34,430 nt of DNA from an uncultured Paracoccaceae bacterium (GTDB lineage Bacteria; Pseudomonadota; Alphaproteobacteria; Rhizobiales; Rhizobiaceae): NCBI GenBank assembly GCA_937873685.1, contig CALMYO010000083.1, positions 1 to 34,430 of the forward strand, read 5' to 3'. This document shows positions 32,538-34,430 of this stretch, one piece after another. Made by a program: the position numbers and the translations under genes. The notes under the pieces are model-generated. The model worked only from the letters and a program-made list of their open reading frames with translations. It was not told the origin of the DNA and ran no database searches. Position 1 is the stretch's first letter. Every line of letters starts with the position of its first letter.

Positions 32538-33532
32538 CTTCAGCCGTCTCCTTCGCCAATGTCTCCCGTCATTTCGGCGCGGTGAAAGCCGTCGACGGCG
32601 TCGACCTGGAGATTGCCGAAGGCGAATTCTTCGCCATGCTTGGGCCGTCCGGCTCGGGCAAGACGACATGCCTGCGCCTGATCGCCGGCTTCGAACAGCC
32701 GACATCCGGTCATATCGAGATTTTCGGCGAGACGGCCGAGGGCGTGCCCCCGTGGCGGCGCAACGTCAACACGGTGTTTCAGGACTATGCGCTGTTCCCG
32801 CATCTGAACGTCGCCGACAATGTCGCCTACGGCCTGATGATCCGCGGCGTCGGCCGCACCGAGCGGCTTCGCGCAGCGACCGAGGCGCTGGAACTGGTGA
32901 AGTTGCCCGGCTATGGCGCACGCAAGCCGGCGCAGCTTTCCGGCGGCCAGCGCCAGCGCGTCGCGCTTGCGCGCGCGCTCGTCAACCGGCCGAAAGTCCT
33001 GTTGCTGGACGAACCGCTCGGCGCGCTCGACCTCAAGTTGCGCGAACAGATGCAGGAGGAACTGAAAAGCCTGCAACGCGGCCTCGGCATCACCTTCGTC
33101 TTCGTCACCCATGACCAGGGCGAAGCGTTGTCGATGGCCGATCGCGTCGCGGTATTCGACCACGGCCGCATCCGTCAGGTCGGCGCGCCGCAGGAGGTCT
33201 ATCGCAAGCCGGCGACCCGCTTCGTGGCGGATTTCGTCGGCTCCTCCAACGTGTTGCCGCCCGAGTTTGTCAAGCGATCCTCCGGCCAGAACCGTTGGGG
33301 CAGCCTGCGCCCGGAGGCGATACGCATTGCCAAGTCGACCAGCGGCGACGGCGTGCCGGCGCGCGTCGTCTCGCTGCATTATCTCGGCGCCAGCACGAAG
33401 GTCGGCCTCGATACCGGCGGATTGCGCCTCAACGCGCTGGTGACATCCGGCGGCGCCGTGCCACAGGAAGGCGAAACGGTGATGCTGACCTTCAACCGCG
33501 AGCACCTGCACGTGATGGAGGACGAGGGATGA
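32534..33532 (+). CDS. Polyamine-type ABC importer ATP-binding protein (PotA-like)
   Basis: 332 residues. Walker [14 protein letters not shown] (~36), Q-loop VFQDYALFPHLN, signature [16 protein letters not shown] (~135), Walker B VLLLDEPLGALD and H-loop FVTHDQGEA. A C-terminal TOBE domain (~240-330, SLRPEAIRIAKS) follows. It powers uptake by the transporter whose binding protein and permease flank it. It overlaps the NIPSNAP gene upstream and the permease gene downstream by four bases each (ATGA), showing a tightly coupled operon. Confidence 0.94.
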   Translation: MTSAVSFANVSRHFGAVKAVDGVDLEIAEGEFFAMLGPSGSGKTTCLRLIAGFEQPTSGHIEIFGETAEGVPPWRRNVNTVFQDYALFPHLNVADNVAYGLMIRGVGRTERLRAATEALELVKLPGYGARKPAQLSGGQRQRVALARALVNRPKVLLLDEPLGALDLKLREQMQEELKSLQRGLGITFVFVTHDQGEALSMADRVAVFDHGRIRQVGAPQEVYRKPATRFVADFVGSSNVLPPEFVKRSSGQNRWGSLRPEAIRIAKSTSGDGVPARVVSLHYLGASTKVGLDTGGLRLNALVTSGGAVPQEGETVMLTFNREHLHVMEDEG

Positions 33533-34430
33533 CGTTGGCAACCGCCAGCCCGGCGATCCTGCCACCGCATGGCGGCATGCTCGGCGCGTTGGCCGATGCG
33601 CTGTGGAGGCGGCCGTCGTTGCTGCTGGCGGTGTTGCTCGCGCCGCCCCTCGCCTGGCTCGGCGTCGTCTACATCGGCTCGCTGCTGGCGCTGCTCGCCC
33701 AGAGCTTCTTTTCGATCGACGAATTCTCCGGGATGGTGAAGCACGAACTGACGCTGAAGACCTATGGCGAACTGTTCATTCCCGCCAATCTCGACATCAT
33801 CGCCCGCACGGTCACCATGGCGGCGCTGGTGACGATCGCCGCGATTGTCGTCGCGTTTCCCGTCGCATGGTTCGCGGCCCGTTACGCGCGCGGCGGCTGG
33901 AAGGCGTTGTTCTATCTCGGTGTCATGCTGCCGCTGTGGTCGAGCTACCTTGTTAAGGTCTACGCCTGGAAGCTGATCCTCGCCAAGGAAGGCATTCTCA
34001 CCTGGCTGTTCGACAAGTTGCACCTGACATTCCTGCTCGACGGCTGGCTGGCGCTGCCGGTCGTCGGCGGCAATTCGCTTTCGGTCAGCAGCACCGGCAC
34101 GTTCCTCATTTTCCTCTATGTGTGGCTGCCGTTCATGATCCTGCCGATGCAGGCGGCGCTGGAGCGGGTTCCGGCAAGCCTGACCGAGGCCTCCGGCGAT
34201 CTCGGCGCCGCGCCGCGCCAGACCTTGCGCCATGTAGTCATTCCGCTTGCGATGCCGGGCGTCGTCGCCGGGTCCATCTTCACGTTTTCGCTGACACTCG
34301 GCGATTACATCATTCCGCAGATTATCGGCTCGTCGCGCCTGTTCATCGGCCCGGCGGTCTATGCGCACCCAGGCACAACCGGCAACATCCCGCTCCCCGA
34401 AAAAAGCTTCCGCACCCCGCCACCCGCGAA
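33529..34430 (+). CDS. Polyamine-type ABC importer permease (PotB-like), runs to window end
   Basis: At least 300 residues are open to the edge, beginning MTLATASPAILPPHGGMLGA. Membrane spans are visible (LLLAVLLAPPLAWLGVVYIG, TMAALVTIAAIVVAFPVAW and FLIFLYVWLPFMILPMQAAL). The EAA loop EASGDLGAAPRQTLRHVVIP contacts the ATPase. It is the first of the two permeases normally present; the second would lie beyond the window. The sequence matches the family well up to DYIIPQIIGSSRLFIGPAVY. After that the expected GNIPLAAAFxxVPI helix is replaced by GNIPLPEKSFRTPPPA. The last ~40 bases are therefore either erroneous (contig end) or truly divergent. Confidence 0.88.
   Translation, partial: MTLATASPAILPPHGGMLGALADALWRRPSLLLAVLLAPPLAWLGVVYIGSLLALLAQSFFSIDEFSGMVKHELTLKTYGELFIPANLDIIARTVTMAALVTIAAIVVAFPVAWFAARYARGGWKALFYLGVMLPLWSSYLVKVYAWKLILAKEGILTWLFDKLHLTFLLDGWLALPVVGGNSLSVSSTGTFLIFLYVWLPFMILPMQAALERVPASLTEASGDLGAAPRQTLRHVVIPLAMPGVVAGSIFTFSLTLGDYIIPQIIGSSRLFIGPAVYAHPGTTGNIPLPEKSFRTPPPA

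Noticed and set aside
1-34430. Search for CRISPR arrays, tRNA/rRNA genes, IS elements, integrases and phage genes
   Set aside because: None seen by eye: no regularly spaced direct repeats, no tRNA-like cloverleaf in the spacers and no transposase or integrase motifs in any supported gene.

Overview
The window is GC-rich (mid-60s percent by eye), densely coded DNA from an alphaproteobacterium, most likely Hyphomicrobiales/Rhizobiales of the Mesorhizobium/Phyllobacteriaceae type. This rests on the conserved dgt-argS-SPOR and nagZ-scpA-scpB-tatABC-serS gene set, the CoA-acylating methylmalonate-semialdehyde dehydrogenase next to a LysR gene, the fused FAD/GcvT dehydrogenase, DUF1194, and an abundance of palindromic intergenic repeats. 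Nothing looks like a phage, plasmid, IS element, CRISPR array, rRNA or tRNA. Both window ends cut genes: mmsA on the left and an ABC permease on the right, where the last ~40 bases look degraded.

Layout. (1) 1-2.4 kb: mmsA (partial) divergent from a LysR regulator. (2) 2.7-5.0 kb: a compact minus-strand cluster of EF-hand protein, secreted small protein, ECF sigma factor, one-TM putative anti-sigma and CnrX/Spy-like periplasmic sensor. It resembles an extracytoplasmic stress or metal-sensing circuit and has a candidate ECF promoter at its head. (3) 5.2-8.7 kb: a secreted DUF1194 VWA protein and an FAD/GcvT dehydrogenase of the dimethylglycine/sarcosine type. (4) 8.9-16.1 kb: a plus-strand housekeeping run, nagZ-scpA-scpB-(orphan ABC ATPase)-tatA-tatB-tatC-serS, covering cell-wall recycling, chromosome condensation, folded-protein export and seryl-tRNA synthesis. 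(5) 16.3-24.8 kb: a minus-strand run of O-antigen ligase/polymerase-like protein, giant SPOR-domain protein, argS and dgt. (6) 24.9-27.9 kb: plus-strand erpA and xthA, separated by an unknown minus-strand membrane protein and repeat-rich spacers. (7) 28.0-29.7 kb: a sugar pair, D-lyxose isomerase and mutarotase, on the minus strand. (8) 29.8 kb to the end: a divergent LysR gene followed by a polyamine-type ABC importer operon (binding protein, NIPSNAP protein, ATPase, permease).

The non-coding DNA carries much structure. Four pairs of inverted GC-rich elements lie at 1280-1418, 2472-2632, 14639-14790 and 16139-16251. They share fixed arms, and the centre is either fixed or a short palindrome that varies while keeping base pairing. 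A core-deleted remnant sits at 27904-27966. A second family of hairpins of the GTCATCCC...GGGATGAC kind lies at 6073, 25280 and 26521. Compared with the order I recall for rhizobia, the nagZ-serS block and the xthA-erpA-dgt-argS-SPOR block are in inverted relative orientation. This implies a local rearrangement, and one plausible breakpoint beside serS coincides with a repeat pair. The best candidates for something less described are the five-gene sigma/sensor/EF-hand cluster, the paired repeat family, and the NIPSNAP gene translationally coupled to an ABC ATPase.
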